A stretch of DNA of 64,000 bases. Source: Cladocopium goreaui (taxonomy: Eukaryota; Sar; Dinophyceae; Suessiales; Symbiodiniaceae). The notes under the pieces were generated by a model, which worked only from the letters and a program-made list of their open reading frames with translations, was not told the origin of the DNA and did not search any database. Position 1 is the first letter of the stretch. Each line of letters starts with the position of its first letter. Location of the stretch: contig CAMXCT020000270.1 in assembly GCA_947184155.2 (NCBI GenBank), positions 117,056 through 181,055 of the forward strand. Reading direction: 5' to 3'. Shown one piece after another: positions 32,641-45,700 of the stretch. Made by a program: the position numbers and the translations under genes.

Positions 32641-33714
32641 CTTGTTCGCTGGGGCTAGTTGGATATTCGAGAAACTGCCACAATATTCCCGAATACTTTT
32701 GACATCTTTTGACTGCAGCATGATCATGCAATGTCAGAGTATAGACCCTGGAAGACTATAAGGTCATGCCTTCCTTCAGCAAACGTTTCATTTCACCGTG
32801 CCCATGACCCCTGAGGCAAGGTGTTTTGGCAGATTTGGCAAATCTTGACTATTGACTGTCAGTTCTGAGTTGGAAACGTGAATCTGTTAGCTTTACTCAG
32901 CTTCAACCATCAGCGTAAAAAGTGGAAAGGAACAACATAAAGACCTCAGCGGGAGACCCTTAACAGAATTGTTCCTTTCTTGAATACACAGCTGCATCCC
33001 TCACAATCCTCATACCGAGTGCTAGGCGAAGAAACGCGATGATATCCTGACTGCAATCTGCCGGGCCAAAGTATGGTGCTGAGCAAGCTCATCGTATTCT
33101 TCTCAGTGAGTTCCACCTTTGCCACTGTTTTCAGCTTGAGTCCTGTGTTAAGCCCAACCCCACAGGCAGATCTAGGCAGCAGCCAGCTGATTTGTTGCCA
33201 CCCTCATGGCTGCTTGGTTAGGACTGGAAACCAGTGGCAGCTGGTGTTGGTGTCTTCCTCAGGACTCCACTGCGACCTGAACAGAGTGGACTGAGTGAAG
33301 AGATTTTGCGGTGGACTCTCCAGATTCTGTCGGATTTTGTCTGACCAATCGGCTCAGGCGAATGGCAACCCATGTGTAAAATTGTATGTATAATATTATA
33401 ATAGATTAGAGAAACAAACATGTGCACGAACAGGCAGCAATGTGCAAGCAGGCGCAGCCACATAATCCGCTGACTTTTGCCCTTGAAACATCTTGAAACA
33501 AGCACTCTTTGAACAGTTGCAGCGATTATTGATTGTCCATTTATCCCCCTGCCCCCACTCAAGCATTGCTGCAAGCCCTGGGGCAAGCCATTGTGACTTA
33601 CCGTTTCTGTGCAGCATATGTTCTGCTCTGGAAACTGTCTTGAAGCATTTGTCAGCTCAAAATATCTCAAGAGCCATAAGGGTGTGATGTGCTGTTTACC
33701 TCTGTCTGCAGGGT

Positions 33715-36700
33715 ATGGGAGGGCGCCCCCTTGTTGCAACTTGTGCAAAGGATCTTCGGGGTACAAATTGGCTACTGTGCACCATCATCACCCTAACCAT
33801 TGTAGCCGCCCGAGGATTCTACATGCATGGTCGGAAGCACTTCACACAGACTGGATGGCAAGCCCATTCTGCCGCATATGGGCATGGCCAGCTAGCACTT
33901 GATTATGTAAGCCTTTGTAGTGGACGCTCCAACTTTTACCCACCAGCTGATACATTTCTATACTTGGGATTGGGAATCATTTATTTGTTTCATTTTCTGG
34001 GTCTTAGCTTCGGTTTCTTGATTCACTGGCCACTGCCGAAGACGTGTTCTCGGCAGTCATAAAGTGGTTTGGGTCTGTCCAAGGCAAAGATCTTCAGTCC
34101 ATGAACTTGCGTGGCCGTGTGCACGTGGTGACAGGAGCAAACTCGGGCATTGGCCGCGAGGTGCAAATGACCTGGGAAAAGATGCAAGATCAGTTCGGGC
34201 AAGATTGTTAGCATCTTCTTTCCAGCTGATGACCCGTCTCTTGAAACATAACGTAGAAAGTTACCCCCTCCTAAACACCCTGAGAACGGTGCGTTAATCT
34301 ATACTCATACATAGAAGCACTTGTGGGAAATGTAGGATGTTGATGATGTTGGGTACTCTTGGGTTCTGAGATGCTTACTGTTGAAGTCTTCAAGACAAAA
34401 CGATAGTTTTCCATGCCGATCCTTGTCCTTGGCAGCCCTTGGAGCTGACTTTGCACCTGAGGTGTGCGAATACTTGGTGGGTCGAGGTAGTCGGGTCTAC
34501 ATGGTGTGCCGCAATGCTGACCGAGGAAAGCAAGCCCGAGATGAGATCGCTGAAAAGATTGGAGATGGCAACTCGTCAATAGCTAGTGAAGCAGTCCGCT
34601 GTTAAGCTTGTCTTGGCGTGCGCCTTCCTTTTCCTTTTGGTGGTCAGACGATTGCTAGTTCTGTTCAACTGGTCGTGAGAGGAGATGGACATAGATAGAC
34701 ATGATAGACATTGAAGCTTTAAGTGTTGGCTGTGGCTCAGTGCTCCTGAATGATTTTGTATTGTTCTTGCGCAAAATTTGGTGGTAGTTCAGTGCAGCAC
34801 TGATACTGTTTGGATTTGGAGATCAGCACGTTCAAGCTGAGATTTGTAGTTCAAGTTTCCCCTCATAAGCGTGGCATTCCAAAGGTTGCATGATTTTGTT
34901 GCTTGAGACTGGGGTTAACCCCACGGCAGAACACAACAGGACGTCATGGCCGTCATGACGCATCTTCCACACCAACCCAGGAGCAGACGTTCATCTCATG
35001 GTGGCAGACTGCGGCTTAGCTGCTGACATGCGACGTGTGGCCAACGAGTTGAAGGAGAAAGAGGCCGCACTGGAGTAGTTATTTGTAGGGGAGAGGCTTG
35101 AGGTTCCCCGGAGCATGGAGGAACCTTGAGTCTCTCTCTCTGATAGACATAAGCAGGGGATGTGAACGTTCCTTGAATATTGCGTCACCAGAAGATGTTG
35201 TTACGTTGATCTTCGTTGTGGCATACAGAAGGGGGGGATGTTAACGTTCATTGCATTGCGTCACCAGAAGATGTTGTTACGTTGATTTTCGTTGTGGCAT
35301 ACAGAAGGGGGGGGTGCCGGGGGTGGGGGGATGTTAACGTTCATGGCATTGCGTCACCAGAAGTTGTTGTTACGTTGAAGATGCTGTCGCGTTGAAAGTT
35401 TTGATACGTTCAAGATGTTGAACTGTTGTTGCGTTGAACATGCTGTTGTTATCTTGAAGGTGCTCTTACGTTGAAGATGTTGTTACGTTGATGGTTTTGA
35501 TACGTTGAAGATGTTGTTACGTTGAAAATGTTGAAACTGCTTTCAAAACGGCATTGTGGATGTGAAGAGTAAAAAACATCATGTGCATTTCGCCCATGGT
35601 TCTCTGGTGGATTATAACATGTTTTACATTTTTATGTTACTCCAAAAAAAATAAAACTTCAATCAACACGAAATTCCACCGGTTTCTACGAAGACATCAT
35701 AAAATGACGAACTTGGCAAACATTAAAACAAAAAAAAACCTTCAAACGGTGGACAACATATCCCAGGTATGTTGTCCGCATGTTGAACTGATTCCATATG
35801 TTGTCAAGTTATGGAAAGATCACAAAACATTGTAAAATACAATGAACATGTCATTTTTCAAAATTGCAAACAACGAACTTGAATTGCGTTGCGGAGAACC
35901 TCAAGCCTCTTGCCTGGGTTTTATATATATATATATGGTATTTATATGTATTTATATGCATACATATTCTATATATATATATGTGTGTGTGTGTACGTTA
36001 TGTTTAAAAAAAGAATATTGAGGGATCCTTCGGACCATTTTGGACCATCATGTCCCTGTCCAGGGTGGCTGGTGGCCAATTGGGGGGAAGACGGGGACAG
36101 ATCATGCTGCTGCATCATGTGACATTGTATCTGATCATTTTTTATGTCATTCATGTTTTTGGAAGAAATGAATCGGAATGTCCCAAATTTGGTGATTCAA
36201 AGTCTCCCAGAATCAGAACCCTGAGAACCCTGGGTCAATTTCGATGGGAAAAAACATTGGTTCCTTTGGATTTTTCATGCACCCCAGCTGCCCCAACCCA
36301 GCGCAGGTGGCTGGCATTGACTGTTTGGTGTGCAATGCAGGTGCGATGACTCCGAAGAGGACTAGCATTTTTTGGACTTTTGGATTCGGAATCCAATTGA
36401 AGATAGGGCTCCGCACTGTCCCAATTATAATGACAATTTTGGATCGGTTTGGGGTACATGTGCATCCTATGATGTTGTTTTTCATAGACACATATTTTGC
36501 AATATTTTGGTCAATTGTAGTTTACTCATATTAGTTTGGAAACAGTCTTAACCGCTGCCACTCTTGACACTGGTGCCATTTTGGCACAGCTGTGAATGTT
36601 GCAAATCTGACGACGCGCTGATATGAGTCTTGAAAGATCAAGTTCTGCGTAGGACCCTCACTTCAGAAGGGCATGAGGTAACGTTCGCCACCCATTTCCT

Positions 36701-38006
36701 TCATGGCACATACTTGCCAGCTGCAGTTTGCTTCCAGCAACGTTTTGTGGCAATGTTTCTTTCTTTCTAGCTTCTTTCTCGTGCCCATTATATATAGCTG
36801 CTGAACATTGCTGAACTATGTTTTACATTTCTCTACCGGGTCATGTCCAATGTCCTTACCTCATGAGGCTTTCACAGGAGTTGCGACCTCTGCTCAGCAG
36901 AAGTGGAGCCAGAGTCTTAGCCGTGAGCTCGGGTGGCATGCTGAACGTGAAGTACGACCACGGCTACGCCACTGGCACCAAGGGATCATACGACAAACAG
37001 CTTTCATATGCCTACGCCAAGAGGGGCCAGGCGTGGTTTGAGAACAGAAATTTGTGTTTGATGGTTTATCTTGATATGTTGTGATCTGTTGGTGTGGTCC
37101 TTCTTAGCTCTTGGTCGGACCCTCTGCCACCAGCCACAGCACACAAATGTGCAGGTTCTGCTTTGTGAATATTTGGCCAATCAGCCCGGAGAACAAATCA
37201 CCTTCGTCAGCTGCCACCCTGGCTGGACAGATACACCTGGCGTTGAGTTTGCCTACGGGTCCATGAAGCTCGCCTATCAATGTGGAAAACTAAAAATAGT
37301 TGCCTTTTCTTCAAAGGCGCTGTGGCGGCCTCTCCAACTTTACTCAAAGCGCCCAAAAGTCAGGATTTGATCCGTGCTAGTGTTTGATGTATTTGACAGC
37401 TTGAAAGCTGCGAAGCCATGTGAAGCTGTGAGGAAGAAATGGCTGCAACCCATGCGAACCTTGTGGGAAGGAGCTGAAGGCATTTGTTGGCTCTGTGTGG
37501 CTGACGCAGATCAGATCAAGGCACTATCAGGGTGATCCAACTCCGAATATTGCGAATACTGGGAGCGTTGGCAACCACTCTTCAACACGGAACTAGCGAA
37601 CTGACTGTCCAACTGTAGTTATAACTTCTTCAACAATTTTTGAATGTTTCGTGCATTGCCTTTCTGGACTGCCTTTGGCTTTTGGGTGGTTGTGATTGCA
37701 ATTCGTTGGAGAGCCTTCCTTGTAGAATTACTTCAAAACCCGGTTTTGGCTTGCTGAAGGCCTAGTCAGACCTACCCGTACTTCACAGCGGCTCGCAAGG
37801 AAACCCCGATAAGCAAAAAATGATTTGTGTGAAGGGAATTAGATGATCGATGTGATTTGCCACAAATTGGGCTTAACAGACATGAGGCGGGATCTTTCTA
37901 CTTGGACCGACAGCCCCAGAAGACAATTCTGGCATCCTGGACATCAAACAGCAAGAAGGAAGTGGAAGAGATGGTGGCAGCTTTGGGGGCAGCTACCAGT
38001 TCCTGA
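33715..38006 (+). CDS. DHRS12-like short-chain dehydrogenase/reductase
   Basis: Ten exons: 33715 to about 33907 (membrane segment LLCTIITLTIVAA, then GFYMHGRKHFTQTGWQAHSA); about 34086-34160 (VVTGANSGIGRE, TGxxxGxG cofactor site); 34462 to about 34570 (VYMVCRNADRG); about 34987-35078 (LMVADCGLAADMRRV); 36307-36359 (IDCLVCNAGAMTPKR, NNAG variant); 36653 to about 36717 (TSEGHEVTFATHFLHGTYL); 36878-37030 (VLAVSSGGMLNVKY, catalytic Ser, then YAYAK as YxxxK); 37155-37267 (SCHPGWTDTPGV); 37433-37520; 37887-38006 (AGSFYLDRQPQK) with stop TGA. The order of motifs, including SSGGML, HPGWxDTPGV and FYxDR, matches DHRS12. Introns include GA-AG (36360-36652) and GC-AG (37031-37154, 37268-37432, 37521-37886). 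Probably NAD(P)H-dependent and membrane-bound; substrate unknown. Start ATG at 33715 follows CTGCAGGGT. Confidence 0.88.
35165..35540. repeat. Tandem repeats with GTTACGTTGA core
   Basis: A block of about 80 bp (GTTAACGTTCATnGCATTGCG, CACCAGAAGATGTTGTTACG, GTGGCATACAGAAGGGG) is present three times, followed by an 18 bp type GATGTTGTTACGTTGAA repeat. Lies in the fourth intron of the dehydrogenase gene. Confidence 0.85.
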
Positions 38007-38757
38007 TCGCAGCGCTTTGCTGCAGCCATTTCCAACCAATAAATTAAGTTTGCATTTTTCACGTGCTCTCACTGAAAGGTGTTGTACGCATAAACCCGGC
38101 TTGCAGACCAAGAAAAGGTGCTTGGAGCTTTGTATTGTGGCGATCTATTGTTCATATTCCCATACGTTCCAGTCGCACATGTATTCCAAGAGAACCCAAG
38201 AGTATTATCCAAGAGTCCAACTTTTCAACACACACATTATGATTATCATCAGTGTGGTGGTTCATGCCATCCATCTACGCAAACTATCAGCTTCGCTATG
38301 CCTTGCTTGAGTATAGGTTGGGATGCCTCAGAGGGTGTCCTGGTGGAGGTGGGGAGCAGATTGGCAGAACACAGGCCACTCATGGCCAGTTGCCATTTGA
38401 GTAGTCGATAGCCAGGGAGACAGGGGCGAAGAAGACGATGCGGAGAGCTTCGTTCGAAAGGTACTTTGGTGGCAGGATCAGGGGGATTTTCTTGTGTGCG
38501 TGAATACTGTTGCGGTCAGCCAGCCAGCCGACCAGCCACCAAAGAACCCCAAATCCTAGAGACGTAGTCTTTGGAGAAAGGTGGTGGATTCCAACTGAAG
38601 CAATATCGGTAGTATTGATGTGTGGTGTAGTGAGTTCTGTTTACATGCGATTGAAACAGATTTTCAGTTTTTTGTTCAGCATCTTCAACTACAGTACCGA
38701 AGGAAATCGATTTGAGCCAATATTTTCGACATTCTTCAGTTTCTATCAGTTTCTAGT
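38007..38757. other. Intergenic DNA, no gene seen
   Basis: Follows the dehydrogenase stop codon. I see neither a poly(A) signal, which dinoflagellates generally lack, nor a promoter motif. Confidence 0.4.
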
Positions 38758-38925
38758 ATGCAGCCTCCACTGCTCGCCAAGAAGCTTTCTGTCCAATCTG
38801 TCCAGCCCCAGGTCCACAAGCTGTGGTCGCAGGCCATCACCTCAGCGAGCTTTGGCCATAGCGCTGGGGTGATGAGCCCGCAAACCACGTACGCAGCTGC
38901 TCGACGGACGCAACACAACAGATGC
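38758..38925 (+). CDS. Candidate first exon, unrecognised
   Basis: Starts with ATG and reads MQPPLLAKKLSVQSVQPQVH then KLWSQAITSASFGHSAGVMS. It could be a 5' exon of a small gene or of the trehalase message. Second frame also open. Confidence 0.3.
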
Positions 38926-39120
38926 AAAGTTTTGCCTCAAAGCCAAAAATCATTTGGATCGCACCAGTGTTCAATGTTCGCTAGACTAAACAGGGGTTCC
39001 ACATGGTTCCACAACTGGACGTTGCAACATCAATCCATTGTTTTACAAGCTGGTGCAGCATCATTGACCACGCAGTACCACATGTTACAAGAGGGCGACG
39101 AAAGGTAAATCTGACTGCAG

Positions 39121-39279
39121 ATCAGAGCCATCAAAATTTTGAAAGCTTCTCTCGCCACAGTCATGGGCAGCGAAGTGGAAATAGCGCTGGAGGAGGTTCG
39201 GAAGTGCTTCATTCCCGGCATTCCCATCAGAGTGGCCAACCAGCTGCCAACCACACTCCCCTACAGGAGGGTTTGCTGA
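39121..39279 (+). CDS. Candidate exon, unrecognised
   Basis: After CTGACTGCAG, 52 codons are open to TGA, reading IRAIKILKASLATVMGSEVE then IALEEVRKCFIPGIPIRVAN. Protein-like; lies between the dehydrogenase and the trehalase. Confidence 0.4.
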   Translation: MRAIKILKASLATVMGSEVEIALEEVRKCFIPGIPIRVANQLPTTLPYRRVC

Positions 39280-39777
39280 TGGCCAATGGCCAACGCGTGG
39301 TTGGCGATTTGGCGCGGAGTGCGCGTGTCTTCGGAGGAGGAAAGCTTCTGGCAGTGCCGTCGCTGCAAATAGATCTGTCAATTGGATGAGTGATGGGAGT
39401 ACTATTATGATACAGGTGATACAGCATGATACAGCAGTACAATACAACACGTTTGTCATATGTCTTCATACCTGTTGTCTATTATATCATTGTTTGTGAT
39501 TTGACTTGCTGCTGGTTCTGTTTTGTGGTGTCCAGTGTCCAGCCAGAACGGGATCGTGTTTTTCTCAGGCCGTGCAGAGAGCTCGCCTCTTCCCGGACAG
39601 TTGCAGTTAGTGTCCAAAAGGTCCAACACCAACAACTTTTCAGTAGCAACATGGGGCGTGTCAGACAATGCGCTTCATGTTCAAGCGTGACAACCCACCT
39701 CACCCCACCTGGCAACCCACCTACAGATCCTACAGTGTGATTGCAGCACGGACAGTGTTGCTCATAAGATCTCGCAC

Positions 39778-42700
39778 ATGACCACGCTCATCACGCCTCC
39801 CCAGCAGGATTCAAAGCAATTCGTGGACATGCCACTGAAGAATGATCCAGAGGTGGTACTGGCAGAGTTTGAAAAGCTGGAGGACAAGACAGACAAACCT
39901 ACTCTCATGGATTTTGTCTCCAAGCATTTCGCTGAAGTTGGGAGCCGCTCAATTCAAGATCCATCAAGAGGTTGGTACCCATGAGCAATCAACAAGAACA
40001 TGTCTGTTGGCAATCAACATTCTGACCCAATCTTTGATTTTACAGGTAAGCTTCTCATAGCTTTTTAGGGCCTCTCAGCTGTGTCAAGCACCAGGGTTTG
40101 TGCCAAGGTGAACTGGAGCCTTGGGCACCCTCTGACTTTCAAGAGTCGCCTCCATTTCTGACACTGATATCAGATGAGAAGCGGAAAAGCTGGGCAAACT
40201 CACTGATGCTTTGGCCACACTTTGGCCATGTCATGCCATGTCCGTTTTTGCCTTCATTTGTTGCACTCTGCAGCTGTATGGGACTGAGGGAAGAAATGGG
40301 AGGCTATTCAGATTCAACAATTAAAGGACCGGATAACCCCACAAGTCAACTTCTTCCTAAAATGAGCTTCAATGGTTTTAGCGGGGACAGGACCAAGCGC
40401 GCCACCCAGTACCATGAGTGCCACGCCTGCCACGCAAAACGACGGTGGATGCGAGTTTGTGCCACGCCTGCCACGTGAAACGAAGGTGGATGTCACCAAG
40501 TGCCACGCCTGCCACGCAAAGTGCCGCGGCGTCACAGGCGACAAATCCGGACCAAGCGCGCCACCCAGTACCATGAGTGCCACGCCTGCCACGCAAAACG
40601 ACGGTGGATGCGAGGTTTGTGCCACGCGTGCCACGTGAAACGAGGGTGGATGTCACCAAGTGCCACGCCTGCCACGCAAAGTGCCGCGGCGTCACAGGCG
40701 ACAAATCCGGACCAAGTGCGCCACCCAGCACCATGAGTGCCACGCCTGCCACGCAAAACGACGGTGGATGCGAGTTTGTGCCACGCGTGCCACGTGAAAC
40801 GAAGGTGGATGTCACCAAGTGCCACGCCTGCCACGCAAAGTGCCGCGGCGTCACAGGCGACAAATCCGGCCCAAGCGCGCCACCCAGTACCATGAGTGCC
40901 ACGCCTGCCACGCAAAACGACGGTGGATGCGAGTTTGTGCCACGCCTGCCACGTGAAACGAAGGTGGATGTCACCAAGTGCCACGCCTGCCACGCAAAGT
41001 GCCGCGGCGTCACAGGCGACAAATCCGGGCCAAGCGCGCCACCCAGTACCATGAGTGCCACGCCTGCCACGCAAAACGACGGTGGATGCGAGTTTTGTGC
41101 CACGCCTGCCACGTGAAACGAAGGTGGATGTCACCAAGTGCCACGCCTGCCACGCAAAGTGCCGCGGCGTCACAGGCGACAAACCCGGACCAAGCGCGCC
41201 ACCCAGTACCATGAGTGCCACGCCTGCCACGCAAAACGACGGTGGATGCGAGTTTTGTGCCACGCCTGCCACGTGAAACGAGGGTGGATGTCACCAAGTG
41301 CCACGCCTGCCACGCAAAGTGCCGCGGCGTCACAGGCAACAAATCCGGACCAAGCGCGCCACCCAGTACCATGAGTGCCACGCCTGCCACGCAAAACGAC
41401 GGTGGATGCGAGTTTTGTGCCACGCCTGCCGCGTGAAACGAGGGTGGATGTCACCAAGTGCCACGCCTGCCACGCAAAGTGCCGCGGCGTCACAGGCGAC
41501 AAATCCGGACCAAGCGCGCCACCCAGTACCATCATGAGTGCCACGCCTGCCACGCAAAACGACGGTGGATGCGACTTTGTGCCACGCCTGCCACGTGAAA
41601 CGAAGGCGGATGTCACCAAGTGCCACGCCTGCCACGCAAAGTGCCGCGGCGTCACAGGCGACAAATCCGGACCAAGCGCGCCACCCAGTACCATGAGTGC
41701 CACGCCTGCCACGCAAAACGACGGTGTGTGTGTGTGAAGTGATTGTCTGTTAAGTTTGTGTGTGTTAAGTTTGTGTGTGTTAAGTTTGTGTATGTTAAGT
41801 TTGTGTGTGTGAAATTATTGTATGTTAAGTTTGTGTGTGTGAAGTTATTGTCTGTTAAGTTTGTGTGTGTTAAGTTTGTGTGTGTTAAGTTTGTGTGTGT
41901 GAAATTATTGTATGTTAAGTTTGTGTGTGTGAAGTTTGTGTGTGTTAAGTTTGTGTGTGTGAAGTTATTGTCTGTTAAGTTTGTGTGTGTGAAGTTATTG
42001 TCTGTTAAGTTTGTGTGTGTTAAGTTTGTGTGTGTGAAATTATTGTATGTGAAGTTTGTGTGTGTGAAGTTATTGTCTGTTAAGTTTGTGTGTGTTAAGT
42101 TTGTGTGTGTTAAGTTTGTGTGTGTGAAGTTATTGTCTGTTAAGTTTGTGTGTGTTAAGTTTGTGTGTGTGAAATTATTGTATGTGAAGTTTGTGTGTGT
42201 GAAGTTATTGTGTGTGAAGTTATTGTCTGTTAAGTTTGTGTGTGTTAAGTTTGTGTGTGTTAAGTTTGTGTGTGTGAAGTTATTGTCTGTTAAGTTTGTG
42301 TGTGTTAAGTTTGTGTGTGTGAAATTATTGTATGTGAAGTTTGTGTGTGTGTGAAATTATTGCATGTTAAGTTTGTGTGTGTGAAGTTATTGTCTGTTAA
42401 GTTTGTGTGTGTTAAGTTTGTGTGTGTGTGTGAAATTATTGTATGTTAAGTTTGTGTGTGTTGTGTTACGGAGGCGGCGGGAGGAGGAGGAGAAGCCCGG
42501 GATACAGAATCAAAAACAAGAACCCCACACAAAGATGTGGGGAAAAAAGTGGTTAGCTTTCGGCATTTATGGAGTTCTGTAGGACACTGTAGGATGTGTA
42601 GGGTACATCATTTTGCACGTGCAGCTCATTGGCGTCTTAGGAATCGGCTCTGGGCCACATTGGGGCGGAAGAGCCGCCTCAATGGAGCGCAGCAACGATC

Positions 42701-45700
42701 CAGTTTCATCGCCCAGCCGAATCCGACCATCGTTCCAGGAGGTCGGTTTTTAGAGGCCTATTACTGGGACACCTACTGGGTGGTGCAAGGCCTTATAGTG
42801 TGCAACATGCTTGAGACTGCCAAAGGCGTAGTTGGAAATTTGTTAGACCTTTGGCTGCAACATGGCTGAAAGTGGACCCTCGTGGTCGATCCACTGGTCG
42901 AGGGTGTAGGAAAGGTTTCGCATTCACCGTGTTCATGCGGTTAATGAAACGATATGAAACCTAAAACGAAACCTATTAGCCTATTAGAATGAAATAGAAT
43001 GAAACATGAACCAAAGGCCTTGTGGCCAGAAGTTCCTAGAGCCACTGGATCCGAGCAGAATGGCAGACACGGCCACCATGCAATGGCTTGATGGGTGGCC
43101 AGGGGTTTGGTTGCCCCAACTTCAGATACTCTCCCATGATCATCCATGATCGTTTTCCAATGTCGCCCCCCTTCACACCAAGGATTTAGTTAGAAACTTT
43201 GGTTTCGTCCCGAACGGCACGCGAGTCTACTACTTGGACCGTTCACAGCCACCTTTGCTGACAGATATGGCCATGGCCATCTTTGATGCCACTGGAGACA
43301 AGGAATGGTTGTCCAACGCAACCCAGCTGGATTGAGATTTGCACCAATCATCAACACGAAATCAGCATGAATCAACACGTGTAAGTTGTAAGGGTCTCTT
43401 TGATTTACTGTAGTTGTTTTTACTGGCATCCTCGTTTGTTGTGTGTTGTTTGTGTTAAGAGTCTATGGTCAAACAATGGTCAAACATATGCAGTCGTTTG
43501 GCCATTCTCAGCTTCCACTTGCCACCAGTTGTTTGTGTTTCAAGACGTGGACCGTTGCAGATCACATTTTGCCCAGGTCTTACCGCTGCTGGTGAAGGAA
43601 TACAACTTTTGGATGTGTGAAGACTCTGGGCATGTCGCCTCTTGCCTCAAAGCAGGAGCCAAATGTTGCCTTTTGTGGTTCTGCTTCCGGTTATACCGCC
43701 CATCACCACCCTCTACCACACACGCCGATCATGCTACATGAAACCATGAATATAAATTGCCTATCACTGTCATGTAGACCTTTAGGATTCGTTTGGGGTT
43801 TGCAAACCCGCCCTCCCCACCCATAGGTCATAGGTGTGTTAGGTTTTGATTAGATGTAATGTATCGCCGCTGTAATTCCAATCTCAACTGCTACAGACTG
43901 CTGAGGTTCATTTGAAGAGACCATCGGGCATGCTGAGTTTCAACATTTACCAGTCACAGAGGCGAGGACCGCGACCCGACCTTCGGCTGCACCATGCTGC
44001 ATGGCTATATGGACATGGAGAGCCCACTTCAGGATGAATTTCACGAAGAGTTGCATAGCCAGCACTTTGACACTCTTGGCATGTCTTCATTCATCTTCAT
44101 TCTTGCTGTGCATGTTCATGCGCCTCAGATTGTCTCCATTTGCATTCAGCACTGCGCCACGCAAGTATACGCAAGTGCCAATATCTGAGGAGTCATACAT
44201 TGAAGACTTGGAGACTGCAATCTCTGCCCGCCAGAATCTTAATTTGCCAAGTTCCCCCCTTGATGTTTTTTTCCCCCCTCCATGGCATGGCACCTTTACA
44301 GAAATGGCCACATGCAGCATGCAGTCGAAAGGTTGTGGTACTGTCATGTCAGTGCAGACCCCCAGCCAAAAGATGCCAAAAGGTGCCATGTCAGTATCCA
44401 AATGTGGTCAGCAACACCACCTTCAGCTGACAAGTAGGCCTAGTAAGGCTGGCCTGGGCTTAGTAGGCCAAAATGGTCAAAGGTCCAAGTTCTCCCGAGG
44501 AACATCTGGCTTGGAGCCTGACAGTCGCGAAGTGCTCCTTGCTCTAATTCAGCTGTGGACTCGACAAGCCAAGGCGGACTATGGCGGACTGTCATACTGA
44601 TTCATATTGCATGTTAGGTATTGTTGGATATGGTTGGGATTGGTTGGGTATCATATTGATTGTTCAACAATGTTTATGAATAATTTATCATATTTGAGTC
44701 GGAAGACAACCTTCCCATTCAGCTGTTTGATGCGCTGAGGTTTCGTGGTTTGTGTTCCGGAGCGGAGTCAGGTTGGGATTTCACCACCCGATGGATGGAT
44801 GACAGCCACATGGCCGCAGATCTGGTGGGGCAGCATGGATAACTGGATAACTCTATACGGCTGGTCATTGGAAAAATCAGCCAACATGATGGAAATATAA
44901 GGAAACATCATGAAACATCATGAAACACCATGAAACATGCTCCAATCGTTCAGGGATGCTGAGATCCATCCTCTTTTCATGTCATAGCATATGGCAAGGT
45001 GACGAAGATCTCCTGGGCCAAGCCAGGCGCTTGTGAGATTTGTGAGCATGTCACGCGGCAAGAAGTGAGAAGTCATGAGAAGTCATTATTCTAATGATTC
45101 TAATCTATATGGTTCTCCTTAGTTACCAGCCATCAAGAGTTTCAAGTTGCCAGTATATAGAAGACAGTATAAAGGGGCCAGTAGAAAAGTTGCAATGCTT
45201 TGCAAAAGCTGCAATGCTTTGCATCTGCGCTTGGCAGGCTGGAGACGATTAAAACGTGACTTGCTTGTCAGAGTGGGGTGTGAAGTGTAGAGTTGGACGG
45301 TGATACGGTGACATGCGGAGTGCTTCCGGATGATTGGGGACTGGATGCAGGGTAATAGTCTCCAACGCACCTATAATGAGGGGTGAAGTTTGGCAAATCA
45401 CATTTTGACTTGACATATTTTGATCATATTTGATTATCTTTGATACATTGACTGATTCATTGATCGATTTGCTGAATCATGATGCTTCCCAGCTTCATTT
45501 TTTGATTGGCTTCGCAGCTGTGCATGCAGCAAGGCACTGCATAATACCTGTTGACTTGAACTGCCTGTTGCTGCGGGTGTGGCCCCGAGATGGGGCCTGG
45601 GAAAAGAACGGGGGGTTCTTTCAGACCACTCGCACCATAGTGTGTTGAGATATGGAGTTGCACCTTTCTTGGCATGCCCCCTTTCTTTAGTGGATTGATC

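Noticed and set aside
40378-41716. Metal-binding or haem-like repeat protein (CHACH)
   Set aside because: Both strands open, one-base indels shift the frame between units, and the array lies within a trehalase intron.
41743-42354. 203-residue Lys-Phe-Val-Cys-Val protein
   Set aside because: Product of a 15 bp satellite; no unique sequence.
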